Under the pieces are notes generated by a model that worked only from the letters and a program-made list of their open reading frames with translations, ran no database searches and was not told where the DNA came from. This document shows positions 1-12,458 of a stretch of DNA of 64,000 nt, piece after piece (within the stretch, counting starts at the first letter, position 1; every line of letters starts with the position of its first letter). The stretch comes from Pontederia crassipes (Eukaryota; Streptophyta; Magnoliopsida; Commelinales; Pontederiaceae): contig CM060195.1 of NCBI GenBank assembly GCA_030549335.1, positions 45,514,991 to 45,578,990 of the forward strand. Reading direction: 5' to 3'. The position numbers and the translations under genes are program-made.

Positions 1-1388
1 AAAGAAACAGACACTGATCAAATTAATTATTCTAGAATTTTAATACTAAACTATTAGATCCGATCCATTCCAAATAGATGCTTATCAATTATAATAAAAA
101 AAAAACTTAAGTTCTTTCACAACATTTCTTCTGGTTGCAGGATAAAAAAATCTACTGGGTGCTAAGTGGCCTTTTTTAATGGAAAAAGATACCGAAATAT
201 TGAAAAATAAAATGATCGAGTTGCTTAAATTGAGACTAACTAGTAGGGGAAAAAATAAAAGAAGAAAATAAATGTATGATATACTTTTTCGAGGTATTTT
301 TAATGCCACTCCTCGAACATTTAATGTGACTCCAAACTTCATATTTCACCCTTTCTTTAGTTTTAATTTATCTTTCACCTCTTCAATTCTCATTTCCATC
401 CAACTTTTTTATTAATTGATCATGTAATCATTTTTTTCTTTCTCTATTGTCTCTCTTTGAGATATCAGTATTATCATTTTTCATGATAAAAATATATAAT
501 ATTAATATTATATAATATGAGATATGATTCATACATATAAATTTAATTAATATGAAAAGTGTAATTACATTAAATATATAAAAAAATATTCAAAAGTATA
601 TGAAATGAAATGAAAATTAAGATGGTGAAAATGGAAATAAATTACTATAAATAAAAAAAGAAAACGAAATATTTTTTCTGAAACAATTGCATATGTTGTT
701 TATTACGTTATTGGTGAATTATTTTACAAATTTAATATGTATATTATAATATACATTAATTTTGATATGTTCTCGTATAATGTTATACAATATTATTATA
801 TTTAATAAGTTTCCTAGGAGTTCACGAGACATAAAAAGAAAGAAACACATAAAAATGATAATATATAAATTGTATTGAAGATGAAGAGGCAAGAGAAAGG
901 AGGGTATATTAATGATGTGTCATTAAAAAATGGGTGAAAGATGAACAGACAAAAGATTATATTAATGATACTTAAAATTTATAATAAAAAATGAAGGGTA
1001 AAATTGCCACTTTGAAGTGACATTAAGTTTTTTGAGAGTGGCATTATGAGTACCCAAAAAAGTAAATCAAAATATCGAAAAGTAAAAGACGCATACACGG
1101 ATTTTGAGTTCGAAATTTTTTATCTACAAGGGTTGAAATAGAATTCTACTTCTGCCAACTCATCATCAAATCGCATAATATTTTGTTATGTATATAATTA
1201 GCTACGACTTACAGTTTTTAAACATATAAGGAACGTGTGAATTCAAAATGAATTCATATATACGTGGAGCTTTGGTTTATTTAACGATGATTTTTTATAG
1301 ATAATTTTTAATATAAATTTATAATAAATTTAAGTCAATCATAAATTTATAAATCAATAATAATTTTAGGTCCACACATTTCTTAACC
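1..1388. other. AT-rich intergenic DNA, no gene
   Basis: No coding region with recognisable content is visible on either strand. The short open frames here are low-complexity. The only structure seen is the degenerate inverted-repeat element annotated separately inside this stretch. Confidence 0.6.
283..1066. mobile_element. Degenerate long-TIR element (MULE-like or foldback)
   Basis: The sequence from about 283 (TACTTTTTCGAGGTATTTTT, then AATGCCACTC) reappears as its reverse complement ending near 1066 (read inward: TACTTTTTTGGGTACTCATA, then AATGCCACTC). Similarity runs inward for roughly 70 bp, including an AATGTGACT/AATGTCACT block and a TTTACCC/TTTCACCC block. The interior is AT-rich with no coding. 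Long, diverged terminal inverted repeats around a non-coding core suggest a nonautonomous Mutator-like element. I could not fix a target-site duplication, so the ends are approximate. Confidence 0.35.
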
Positions 1389-1582
1389 TCGAGCTTTAAT
1401 TTGAAGAATATGGAGCAAACTTGGTTCTAAAGCTCAATTAGCCATATACTATTATACTATTTACTATATATGGAAGTATGCTTACTATATATCGAGTTTT
1501 AATTTGAAGACTATGGAGCAAACTTGGTTCTAAAGCTCAATTCACCATATAATATTATACTATTTACTATATATGGAAGTAC
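1389..1582. repeat. 103-bp tandem duplication
   Basis: A unit beginning TCGAGCTTTAATTTGAAGA at 1389 is repeated from 1492 with few changes (TCGAGTTTTAATTTGAAGA). The second copy is interrupted after GGAAGTA at 1582 by the transposon at 1583-2134 and resumes with AAGTATGCTTACTATATA at 2135. Copy 1 therefore preserves the uninterrupted sequence of the insertion site. Confidence 0.8.
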
Positions 1583-2134
1583 TAGGGGTGAAAGTAGTTC
1601 GGATTTTCGGTTTAAAAAAATAAACCGCTATTTTTCGGGTCGGTTTTTAAAATTAGAAAAATCTCTCTAAAACCATTTTGAATAAATAAAAACCACCCTT
1701 TAGCGAATCGATTTTTTCGGGTGATTTTTTCGGAGTCCTATTTTTATATAATTACATTTTAAAAATATATTTAATAACTTAAAATTAACATAAAAATATT
1801 TAATTTTATATTAAATATAAAATATACTACTAAAATTTTAAAGTTATTAAATTAGAGTTTGATAATGTGATAGAAAAGTATGAAATTTTATACAAAAAAT
1901 ATTATATCTATAATAAAAGAATTAATAACATATGTATTAATTATATAAATAAAAATCGGGCTCCACGGGGGCCTACGGTTTTTTCGGGTGGGGCCCTAAT
2001 TTTAGCGGGTGGATTTTAATTTATTGAAAACCGTCCTAAATCATATACGGACTCTTAATTTTCGATTTTTTCGGTTCGATTTTTCCGAGTCGGATGGATT
2101 TTTCGAGTTGGTCGAATTTTTCTTACACCCCTAG
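1583..2134. mobile_element. Small nonautonomous DNA transposon, TIR CTAGGGGTG
   Basis: The element begins CTAGGGGTGAAAGTAG and ends TTCTTACACCCCTAG, giving terminal inverted repeats CTAGGGGTGAAAG / CTAGGGGTGTAAG. It is flanked on both sides by AAGTA. The uninterrupted copy of the same site at 1470-1490 reads GGAAGTATGC with a single AAGTA, which confirms a 5-bp target duplication. The interior has repeated TTTTTCGGGT/CGGTTTTT tracts and no coding. The superfamily is uncertain: CTAGGGGTG termini resemble some plant hAT-like nonautonomous elements, but those make 8-bp duplications. Confidence 0.75.
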
Positions 2135-2165
2135 AAGTATGCTTACTATATAGTAAGCATACTTC
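2134..2165. repeat. 32-bp perfect palindrome
   Basis: GAAGTATGCTTACTATA is followed directly by its exact reverse complement, centred on ACTATATAGT. It arises because the tail of the 103-bp duplicated unit is followed immediately by an inverted copy of itself, which continues to about 2195 as TTCCATATATAGTAAATAGT. Confidence 0.85.
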
Positions 2166-2481
2166 CATATATAGTAAATAGTATAATATTTTCATAAAAT
2201 ATTACGAATATATCTTAGCTTTAAAAAAGTGCATGATGCTGAAAATTGTACTTATGTTAGACGTTACATATATAGTAAATAGTAACATGATACAAAAACT
2301 AATCGTACATGTCAAATGCATATATAACTAAATTCAGGAATTCAACGAACTCCTCCATTGGGCATTCTATTTTATTTATAATCGGTTTTTTTCTGATCTA
2401 TTTTTATTATCTTTGATATCTCTATTTCCTTCCTACCTTCTCTTTCACATTCTATCTATAACATTTGTGATATTAAATTTA
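2166..2481. other. AT-rich spacer, no gene
   Basis: This holds the inverted remainder of the 103-bp unit and AT-rich sequence up to the MULE-like element. No coding is seen. Confidence 0.6.
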
Positions 2482-2723
2482 AGGTTATTTTCATAAATCG
2501 CTCATAAATTATCATGATTTTTCACATATAATCTCAAATTATAAACTTATTTTTTTATCCTTAAACTATCACGACTTTTCCACTTTAATCCTCCTGTCCA
2601 CTTATATTTTTATGTTAGTTTTGCTTTTTCTCATTTGTAAAAAAATAGATTATCCCTCCCTCCATAACAAATTAAATAATAAATATAAAAAATATACCTT
2701 GCGTCGGTCCCCCCCCCCTCTAC

Positions 2724-3240
2724 TCCGGCGGTCGCCTCCACAAAGACCTCTTCCACTAGTTCATATCCGTCGTTGCCTACTCCCACTCTTGGGGCGTTTT
2801 CCACCGGGATCTCAAGCCAGAGAACCTACTCCTCGACATCTCCAACTTTGGCCTCGCCATTGTCTTCAACCACCTCCATCATCACCACCAGCAGCAAAGT
2901 GCTCCGATGCTCTTCCACATGCTCTGCGGCACATCGGAGATCCTCTCCAAGCGCCCTTACGACGCGACGATGTCCTTCATCTAGTCCTGTGACATCATCC
3001 TATTCGTCCTCGTCGTCGACTTTCTTCCCTTCAACGATGCTTCCTCATGGTACTCTACCGTCGGATCATCGATGACCCCAGGTTCCGTAAGGGTCTTGAT
3101 GTTGGTCAGTTCATGGCAATCGTCGACCCCAACTTCCATCGCCTCGAGGAGATTGAGCACAAGATCTCCAAAATTGAAGACGAGGACAACGAGGAGCAGG
3201 AGATGAACGCTTTTGACATCATCTCTTCTTCCCCTTCCGA
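2724..3240 (+). pseudogene. CBL-interacting protein kinase (CIPK) fragment, dead
   Basis: The frame running through 2724-3040 reads as the middle of a plant SnRK3/CIPK kinase. It has a GRL...FISVVAYSHS stretch, the catalytic loop FHRDLKPENLLLD at about 2799-2837, then CGTSEILSKRPYD (activation and P+1 region) and ILFVLVVDFLPFND. The family equivalents are AVAYCHSRGVFHRDLKPEN and VILFVLLAGFLPF. A second frame, after a shift near 3040, gives LYRRI and, at 3203-3232, MNAFDIISSS. That is the NAF motif through which CIPKs bind calcineurin-B-like calcium sensors. Stops at 2757 and 2982, the frameshift, a shortened segment where DFG would lie, and missing N- and C-terminal regions make it non-functional. 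It lies wholly inside the MULE-like element, so I infer it was captured and carried there. No introns are visible in it. Confidence 0.8.
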
Positions 3241-3408
3241 CGAAGGTCGCAATAGGAGGGCGACCCCCCTCCTTTCCCTGCTTGGCACGCGCAGGGAAGG
3301 GGGGTCACCCCAACCTTTTGACGCCCCCTTCCCCAGCATGCTTTCCCTGTGTCGACGCACACAGGGGAAAGGGGGCCCCCTATTGCGACATTGCGACCTT
3401 CATCGGAA
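3235..3408. repeat. GC-rich inverted repeat inside the MULE-like element
   Basis: TTCCGACGAAGGTCGCAATA at 3235 is mirrored near 3379-3408 by its complement, with one inserted octamer-like piece (TATTGCGACATTGCGACC). Between the arms are further self-complementary tracts such as TTCCCTG...CAGGGAA. The segment could fold into a strong hairpin. Confidence 0.7.
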
Positions 3409-3758
3409 GGTCGCATAGGGGGACCCCCTCCCCCCTTTCCTTGCGTGCACCAGCACAGGGAAAGTGCGAGCAGGGAGAGCTTTTCCTCCTCTCTTGCTGG
3501 CGATGTAGATTGACCTTTGCCATAATTTTTTTCTTTTTTATTTTTTTATATTTGTTATTTGGTGTATTATGTGATGATGAGTAATTCAGTTTTTTCATAA
3601 ATGAAAAAATAAAAATAACAAAAAATATAACAGAATTCGACGAAAGAATTAAAGTGAAAAAGGCACGATATTTTAGGAATTCGAATAAATAAGTTTGTTG
3701 TTTGAAATTAAATGTGAAAAATCATAATAATTTAGGGGAGGCTTATGAAACTAACCCT

Positions 3759-5387
<1,629 letters not shown>

Positions 5388-6526
5388 CTAGTTCACCCTC
5401 CTACAATTGAGCCTAATTTCTCCCTCCCTCCCTGTTAGAGGGTTGATGTTCCCTACTTTCACCATTGCCGCCGCGAAGTCCCTGAAGAAAGCTGCCTCAT
5501 TTACGCTGTACAACTTCACCAGAGCGTCCTGAGACCCGCCATTGAAGAGTTCCTGGTCGGAGTGGAGCAGCCCCTTCCTGGCCACCAGGTTCTTGAAGAA
5601 GCTGTTGTCGAAGCGGTCCGGCGTCTGGTAGTCGAGGGGGAACACCACGGAGTCGGCCGCGCCCGACTGGGGGCACCGCGACCTGCGCGCCGACGCGAAG
5701 TTGGGGTCGATGTTGGTTTCCCCGAAGACGCGGGGCCGGAAGTGGCCGCACTGCGCCTGGCCGATGGTGTGCGCGCCGGAGAGCGCTGTCATGTCCTGCG
5801 GGCTGAGGTTCTTGGCCGCGAACAGGGATATCAGGTCGGAGAGGCTGGCGAAGGGGCCCGGGAGGTTGCTCGTGGAGCTCGGCCTCCTCGCGTCCCGGCG
5901 GCCTAATGGCACCGGCCACCTCGGTCCACCGAGCTGCAGGGGCCAGAAGACAGCGTTATAAGCCGGCGAAGTGCACTATATTTAACAATGAGCAGTGCGC
6001 AAAGTGAAACTGACCACGCTCACGCCCTCGCGGGCGGACAGGGCGAGGATGTCGGCGCAGGACACGGTGGCCTTGCAGACGGACTCCACGCGGGCTTTAA
6101 TGGCGTCGATGATGTCGAATCCACGGACGGACTTCCGGTTCGGCGCATGGTCCTTCTCGCTGATGAATTTTCCGGGCGAGTCGTCCAGAAGGATCGATCC
6201 GTCGCAGCCCTGGCAAAAACGTCGAACACTTGAAAACTTTAGTCCCTAGCAACGAACAATGTCGCAAAGATACATCGACGGACAAGACCCAGACACAGCG
6301 GAGAGCTCACATTTGCGAAGCAGTCATGGAAGAAGAGGCGGAGAATGGAGGCGGCCATCCGGGGCTCCTGCTTCACAACCTCGGTCATCACAGTGCGCAC
6401 GACGGTCTCCAGGTTTGGGCAGCTTCTGGCGTAGAACGCAGTCGACAGCTGAGCATTGGAAGAAGCACAGAGCAGAGAAAGCAGGGAGAGGACGAGGAGG
6501 AGGGATCCATGGAGGAGAGAGGCCAT
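5388..6526 (-). CDS. Class III peroxidase 1 (secretory, haem)
   Basis: Exons on the minus strand are 6526-6311, 6209-6015 and 5933-5388, with GT/AG introns of 101 and 81 bp in phase 0. The product is 318 residues, the usual family length. A 25-residue signal peptide ends SSNA, so the mature chain would start QLSTAFY, as is typical of these proteins. R63 and H67 in RLFFHDCF are the distal catalytic pair. SCADILAL is the buried structural motif. H192 in SGAHTIGQ is the proximal haem ligand. FDN...LLHSDQELF and the final Cys are all present. Small departures are CFANGC in place of CFVNGC, VVFPLD in place of NLAPLD, and a slightly shorter loop after GRRDAR. Family function is H2O2-dependent oxidation of phenolics in the cell wall. 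The physiological substrate cannot be read from sequence. It ends RRVN, close to peroxidase 2. Confidence 0.95.
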
Positions 6527-6608
6527 GGATTACAGTTCTTGGAGTTGGAGCAGCGCCTACTACTTGCTTCTACTCGATGCTGTCACTCTTTGACTGGTGT
6601 GTGGAATT

Positions 6609-6617
6609 GATATATAG
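6609..6617 (-). promoter_or_regulatory. TATA box of peroxidase 1
   Basis: CTATATATC on the minus strand, 83 bp upstream of the ATG. The other three peroxidase genes have a TATA box at a comparable distance. Confidence 0.7.
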
Positions 6618-9361
6618 GAGCTGGGAAGAGTGATGACGCTCACGGACAACTCAACTGTGTCAACATTCCAAAGTGTTGGATAAGAGCTCTTTTTATTTTC
6701 GTTGCCACCAATCTGAATGTATAATTTTTTACAGCTCCGGTCCGAATTTTCAACATCCATGAATCTCCAACCAAAAAAATTTAAATTCTTACTCAAGTAA
6801 AAGTAATGTATTTGATTATCACGAGACACAATCCACTTTGATTTGTTGGATTCAACTTTTTTTTTTTCAAGTCAGAAATGATTATGAGTTTTGTCACGTG
6901 TGGATGTTAAATAAAAAACATGTTTTTTTAGCATCACAGTGGCATGGGATGGCGGGTTGCTCCCATGCCCACGGCCCACCAATGTGTCATAATTATATTT
7001 ACTGGCATAAAATAATTAAAATAAATTATTTCCTTTTTGGGCTGCGTATGACAACTATAATTACAAAATAAATAAAAAATTATTAACTCAAAAAGCTAAG
7101 CATGGACCTGAACAACGTAGGAATCAAATCGATTTCAACTAAAAAATTACCATTGTTCAAACTAAAAAAAAATTAGTTCTCGTTCAAATCCGATTTTATT
7201 CTTAGGAATACTCGGTAGAACCTTAGTTTTGGTCTGATTTCAATTGTCATTATACAACTTCGCATTACTTTTATATATACTCGTCTCCCTAAAAAAATAC
7301 CTCGAAAATAAGATGCATCTCATAATTTTGTTTGGTTAAAGAAATTAGTGCTTTTAAATGAGGAATTAACACAAAGAGTGTTTGATTGCTAGAGATGAAA
7401 TAAGGTCCAGTTCCTCCTATTATTTCCATAACCAATGCGCCCAAAATTCGTTTATTGTTTGGAAGTTCCAATCATCTCAATTAATTGAAGAATATCTTTA
7501 AAGCTTAAAATTAAATCGGGCTTCCTGTTTGTTCATCTGGATTTAGTAAAATAATAAACAATAAAAAAGAACTCATAAATTAAATTGGCCACTCATAAAT
7601 TAAGAGTCGCTATACCGTTGTAGATATGGATACATATAGCTGTCAAGCTATGGCCACATTCTTAACACCGGACACTCTGATTTGAGGCTGCTGTCATCAA
7701 ATCTGTGCCAGCCCATCCTCCATTTTTTGTAGTGTTATTATAATTTCTTTTTCTCATGGGGTGCATCTGCTAGAAATATTTGGACTTAGTAAAATAAAAT
7801 AAATGTATATATACTGAGAATCGAATTCAGATGTACTAAGTACCTTGCTTAGTTGCTTGGATATATCACGAGAGAGAGAGAAGATAAGAGAGGGGGGAGA
7901 GAGAGAGAGAGAGAGAGTACATGGTCAATAATTATGGCAAGAATGACGGATATGGGAGAGGAGCGCGAGGAGGTAAACCGATGGTTTTCTCAAGAACAAT
8001 AGGAAGGACCATGATGCATGTGGGGATTTATGGATGGGCCAAGAGGAAGGCTACAAGAAAGCCCCGTGTTTATATATATACATATATATATCTATATTAA
8101 TCTCAATTGTAATAATCATATTATTAGTTCAGTTCAGAATAAAAAAAATTAGAGAATTAAAGATTTCTCCTCACAACTGCTTTGTTGATTTCAAGTCAAA
8201 ATGAAAGCGATATATTTTTTTTAAAAAAAAAAAGTGTTGAGGCATTCTCATTTGACATTTTTCCTATGCCTCTATTTAAACAAAATGAAGGAAAATAATT
8301 ACACAAAAAATAATTGATAAATTTTTGGAATGTTAAAACATATAAAATTCACGTTGACCCTTTTTATGTTTTAAAAAAAATATAATATTTCAATGATGAA
8401 ACTGAAATCAATTATACTTTCCCTATAAAAGGAAATATTATTATTATATTGCAAAAATATAATATTTTTCCTATAATTTGATTTGAATGCTCTTTCTCTT
8501 TGTTACTTTTTTAATCAACGCATAAAAAAACATTCGTTCTTGGATAATTTCACTAGCTTGTCCCTTCATTTTTTGAAAACTCATATTATATGTGTACTAT
8601 TTGCAGGACTGTATCCATCCTCAATTAACGATTATAATTTCGCTTAATAGAATTTACAAGATAATTTACATAAATACTTATTTTGCTTTTGCCTATTATA
8701 TATCTATCATTCTTTGTTTTTTTTTACAAAGATTGACATTTCAACTTTATCCTATGTAATTCTATCATTGATATAGTATTTTTTTTTTGTTTAACAGTAC
8801 TATTTTTGTCTTTTACCCATTAACATCATAAAAATAATATAAAATTACCACGTCAGACTCAAATAAATATAAAAGAATATATAATTAAAATAATGTAGTA
8901 CCTACAAGTGATATTAAAACTATTCGATAAAACACAAATAAATAAATAAATAAATAAATAAAATTAACCGAGATGAGTATACGCGTGGTCTCCAAGAAGA
9001 AATCATACCGCATATTTTTTTTATTTGAATAAACATGGCGCATGTATTTTATAATGCAAGTAATCTGACAAGATCCAACATTTCGCGTCTTTTTATCCAA
9101 AAGCAAAAACCTTTCACGTGAACTCGATCCCAACCAGGATATGCCGTCCTATAAACAGAAATATTATATATGTATGTTAATTCTATTTAGTTTTTTTATG
9201 TATGTAGATTTGGAAAATAGTAAATATATACAATAAAATCTTAGTTCAAAATCTTTTGGAGATTAAATTTTTTATGACAAATTATTTACATATATTTTGA
9301 TTTAGAATATATCCTCATCTTTTTTCTAATTTATCATTATGTATATAAAAATTTACGGATA
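6618..9361. other. AT-rich intergenic DNA, no gene
   Basis: Upstream flank of peroxidase 1 followed by AT-rich sequence. It contains the GA microsatellite annotated separately and short (AAAT)n runs near 8935-8960. The open frames are short and show no recognisable domain. Confidence 0.6.
7869..7918. repeat. GA-rich microsatellite
   Basis: A purine tract dominated by GA dinucleotides, interrupted once by AAGATAAGAGAGGGG. Confidence 0.85.
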
Positions 9362-9732
9362 TTTTTAAAGGTTATTTCTTCAAACCACATCTAAACTATT
9401 ACGATTTTTTAGATCTAACCCCAAACTACAAATTTTATTTTTGGATCCTTAAACTATCACGATTTTTTCAATTTGATTTTTCCATCAATTTCTCGATTAT
9501 TTTTTTATTTTTTACATTTATAAAAAGTCGAAAATGCCCCAGCACGAAAAAGAAATATCTTTTCCGCATGATGATCTTCCTCCGGCGAGACAGACGAAGA
9601 ACCCCCCCCCCCCGTCTCTCTCTCTCTGCACACGCCTCTTTCCTTGCTCCGCCAGGCGCAAGGAGAGAGGGGGAGGGGTCACCTCCCTTCTCGATCTTCA
9701 TCTAACGAGACAAAGGTCGAGAGGGGGGTGTT
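9362..9732. mobile_element. Fragment related to the 2482-3758 element
   Basis: The left part (AAAGGTTATTTCTTCAAACC at 9367, then TTAAACTATCACGATTTTT near 9450) parallels the left TIR at 2482-2600, including CTTAAACTATCACGA. It is likewise followed by a GC-rich, C-tract-containing interior with CGCAAGGAGAGAGGG. No matching right TIR was found. The hAT-like element at 9733 is inserted at its GC-rich end, so this looks like a truncated relative. Confidence 0.4.
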
Positions 9733-10349
9733 CAGGGACGGAGCCATGTATTGTTAGGGGGGCCATGGCCCCCCCTAACTTTTTGTAATATTACATATAT
9801 ACTACTATATATTATTATATACATATATAATATATACGATATGGCCTCCCCTAATTTTGTAAATTTGACATAATTAAGTTCCTCCTAATTTTTTGAAACA
9901 TTATATACATTAATATATTATTATATATATGGAGAATCCCCTAATTTTTTGGACTTGAAATAACTATAACATGTTATTATATTAATAAGAGAATATATGT
10001 GTATATTTATAAAAGATTATAGTATAATGTGTGTTTTTATGAATGTATAATATATGTACTAATAATTTTAACTCTTTTTAATAAAAAATCAAATTAATTA
10101 GTTGTCATAAAAAGTTAGTTACATATATCTTTTTTTAACATGATAAACATAAAAAGAAAAAAATATGCATGATGAATAATAAAAAAATATTTTAATCTAA
10201 ATAAAATAATAATAATAATTATATGTTGATTCTATTGTAATATTTTTTATTTCTTAATTTGGTTAATAAAGTTAATATATATATATTCATTTATTTATTT
10301 TAATTTTTTACTTGGCCCCCCCTAAGTATTCATCCTAGCTCAGTCCCTG
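9733..10349. mobile_element. Nonautonomous hAT-like element
   Basis: Terminal inverted repeats are CAGGGACGGAGC at the left and, read inward, CAGGGACTGAGC at the right. Flanking octamers are GGGGTGTT (9725-9732) and GGGGTGTA (10350-10357), an 8-bp target duplication with one mismatch. An 8-bp duplication with CAGGG(G/A)CGGAGC termini fits plant hAT elements of the Tip100 type. The 617-bp interior is AT-rich, lacks a transposase, and has GGCCCCCCCTAA tracts near both ends. Confidence 0.8.
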
Positions 10350-10714
10350 GGGGTGTATAAGAATATTCTTATTCCCATTTTTTCATTTTTTCATCTATAT
10401 TTTAAGTTTAATTATTTATATATGCATTATTATATTATTCTAATGACAAATATTAACTATTTCTAATATGATATTATATTTGCAAAAAAATTCAAATCAT
10501 ATTTTTTTAATCAAACACGAGTAAGAATGATATATTTATTTTTTTATGATTATGGTATTCTATAGATTTATTCCATTAAAAAATGGTCCCAACCAAAGGA
10601 TAAACTAAAATAAAAAACTAAATAAACACCAGAATAAAAATTTATTCTATTATATTAATCCAAACACGATCCATATTTTAAATAATCCAAGTAATAATGA
10701 GGGGCACAAGTGGA

Positions 10715-10760
<46 letters not shown>

Positions 10761-11489
10761 CACATAATGAATTTATGTGCTATTTTGTCCATACATAATT
10801 ATTTTGGTGGACTAATTACTTTTTAGAAGTTTAAGTTAAGAATAAAATATTACGTCTCTTTAATGAAATAAGTTATCTTTAATCAGTGTTGATTTTTAGT
10901 GGAATAAAGACTTTATTCTATTATATTCTACCAAAGAGCAGCATTAATCTCAAATAATGACAAAGAGCAAAGTTGAAATTAAAATAAAATGATATTATCT
11001 GTCAATAATAAATTTTAGAGATAAACAATTCATGCTATGAGCAAGAATTGTTTTATTCCTGGCCCCACTTTCAAAAAAATAATATTTTTTAGAAATAAAT
11101 TAATTTTATTCCCTCAACATTAGTAAGAAGCCAAACATATTGCACTATTCATAAAGTCAAAGTTTTTTATTGAAAATATATCCTTCACCTTTTTCAAGTT
11201 TTTAACGGAAGTGACTTTAGGAACATTGAAAATATCCTAATTGCAAAAAAATTTATAACCTCGATGAAAAGAATAGTCGTTTGCAAAAAAAATAAAATAA
11301 AAAATAAAAAAACAAGAACAAGAGATTTATTCTTACTTTGCTTTGATATCAAACTGTCGCTAACAAGAGTTGAGTTGAGTTGTTACACTCAATTTTGTAG
11401 ACCATAATTCCTAGTTATGATGGAGGAGCATGGAACAAGTTTTAGGCGATGAGTTGCTAAATACGTCAATATGCTCCTCAATCTTAAAC
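10350..11489. other. AT-rich intergenic DNA with an (AT)n tract
   Basis: No gene is seen. A pure (AT)n run of about 40 bp lies at 10719-10758. The remainder is AT-rich without recognisable repeats or coding. Confidence 0.6.
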
Positions 11490-11690
11490 AAGACAAAGTC
11501 TAAAGTCGAAGCTTGTTTCTTATATGCACAAAATGACTTCCAACAAGTGGTTTAGTCATTATGTTTGCTAGTATTTTTTTGTGGAAATAAACCGAAGAAT
11601 GATACGTCAATTCACCACCTCATCATACATGAAATCAAAGCTGACCTCAACGTGCTTGGTGCAGCGATGCAACACGAGATTATCACACTC
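11490..11690 (-). pseudogene. Ty1/copia pol C-terminal remnant (RNase H end)
   Basis: Read on the minus strand, 11680-11600 gives LHRCTKHVEVSFDF, matching the TKHIE(V/I)xxHF block at the end of copia RNase H. Shortly downstream, 11566-11498 gives LANIMTKPLVGSHF, matching the VADIxTKPL motif that closes copia polyproteins. An in-frame stop separates the two. Only this end survives. A purine-rich GATTGAGGAGCAT near 11485-11470 could be the old polypurine tract. Confidence 0.65.
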
Positions 11691-12458
11691 AGAGGGTGGA
11701 TCCACGTTGTGAGTTCTGCCCCGCATTTTTTTTTAAAATTAATTCTATATATTAATATATGAATTTTATGAGTAAAAATATTGAATCTGACATTTAAAAT
11801 CGCATATGACCATATCTTTCACAATTGCTAGTGGTTGGTGGGTTCTCCGTCACATGTTGTGAGCTCAATTTTGAATCTAGTAAGTTGTGGATTAGAGTTT
11901 ATCGTGATGTACTCTTTTTCGAATTTTTTTATTCGTAAACATTTCTTTCTTTTTCATACTTAGCAAGAGAATTTTGTCACATTAATTTTTTGTATTAACT
12001 TTCAATTTTTTGTTTATTTTATTGTCATGATTATTCATGAGTGTCCTGTCTCCAGCATAAATACATAATAAAAAATACAAAAAATATATAATAGGCTTCC
12101 CGACATAGTTTGGCGCGAACCTAATGTGGCGTTAGTTCCTGAAATGGGCCGGGCCGACCCGACGAAATGTTGTGCGGATGAGGCGGCCTAGCACAAAATT
12201 CTATTTCTAATTCAAGGTCACGTATGAAATTTACATCAGGCCAAACCACGCCGAACTGAGATGTGTCATCCCCAGTGATTTGGCATGGACCCGATCCTGA
12301 GATCGCGCTCGGGCCATGTCGGATGAAATATCATGCGAATGAGATCGTCCTCACGAAATTTGTCTCTAATTCAAGGTCATATAAGATAATTTAAAATTAA
12401 AAAATAGTGAAACAGTACTGACACTTTTCAATTGAGCTTGTGAGGACATTGTTGATAT
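11691..12458. other. Intergenic, with an imperfect direct repeat
   Basis: No gene was found. Sequences near 12155-12230 and 12320-12385 share GCG(G/A)ATGAG...CTAATTCAAGGTCA as a diverged direct repeat of about 160 bp spacing, in a locally GC-richer segment. The end of this stretch is the 3' flank of the receptor kinase. Confidence 0.5.

Larger units (their letters stand above)
2482..3758 (+). mobile_element. MULE-like element carrying a kinase fragment (Pack-MULE type)
   Basis: Long terminal inverted repeats of about 160 bp bound this 1.28-kb segment. The left end reads AGGTTATTTTCATAAATCGC. The right end, read inward, is AGGGTTAGTTTCATAAGCCT. Both continue with shared blocks such as ATGATTTTTCACAT and CACTTTAAT. 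The same 8 bp, TAAATTTA, flanks both ends (2474-2481 and 3759-3766), consistent with a Mutator-type duplication, though the octamer is palindromic and AT-rich and so less decisive. The interior switches sharply to GC-rich and holds a recognisable CIPK kinase fragment and a GC-rich inverted repeat. No transposase is present, so it is nonautonomous. Confidence 0.7.

Noticed and set aside
2612..3598. Functional small genes in the GC-rich 2.6-3.6 kb stretch
   Set aside because: The coherent frame is a CIPK fragment with stops and a frameshift. The other frames are its shadows or translations of the GC-rich hairpin.
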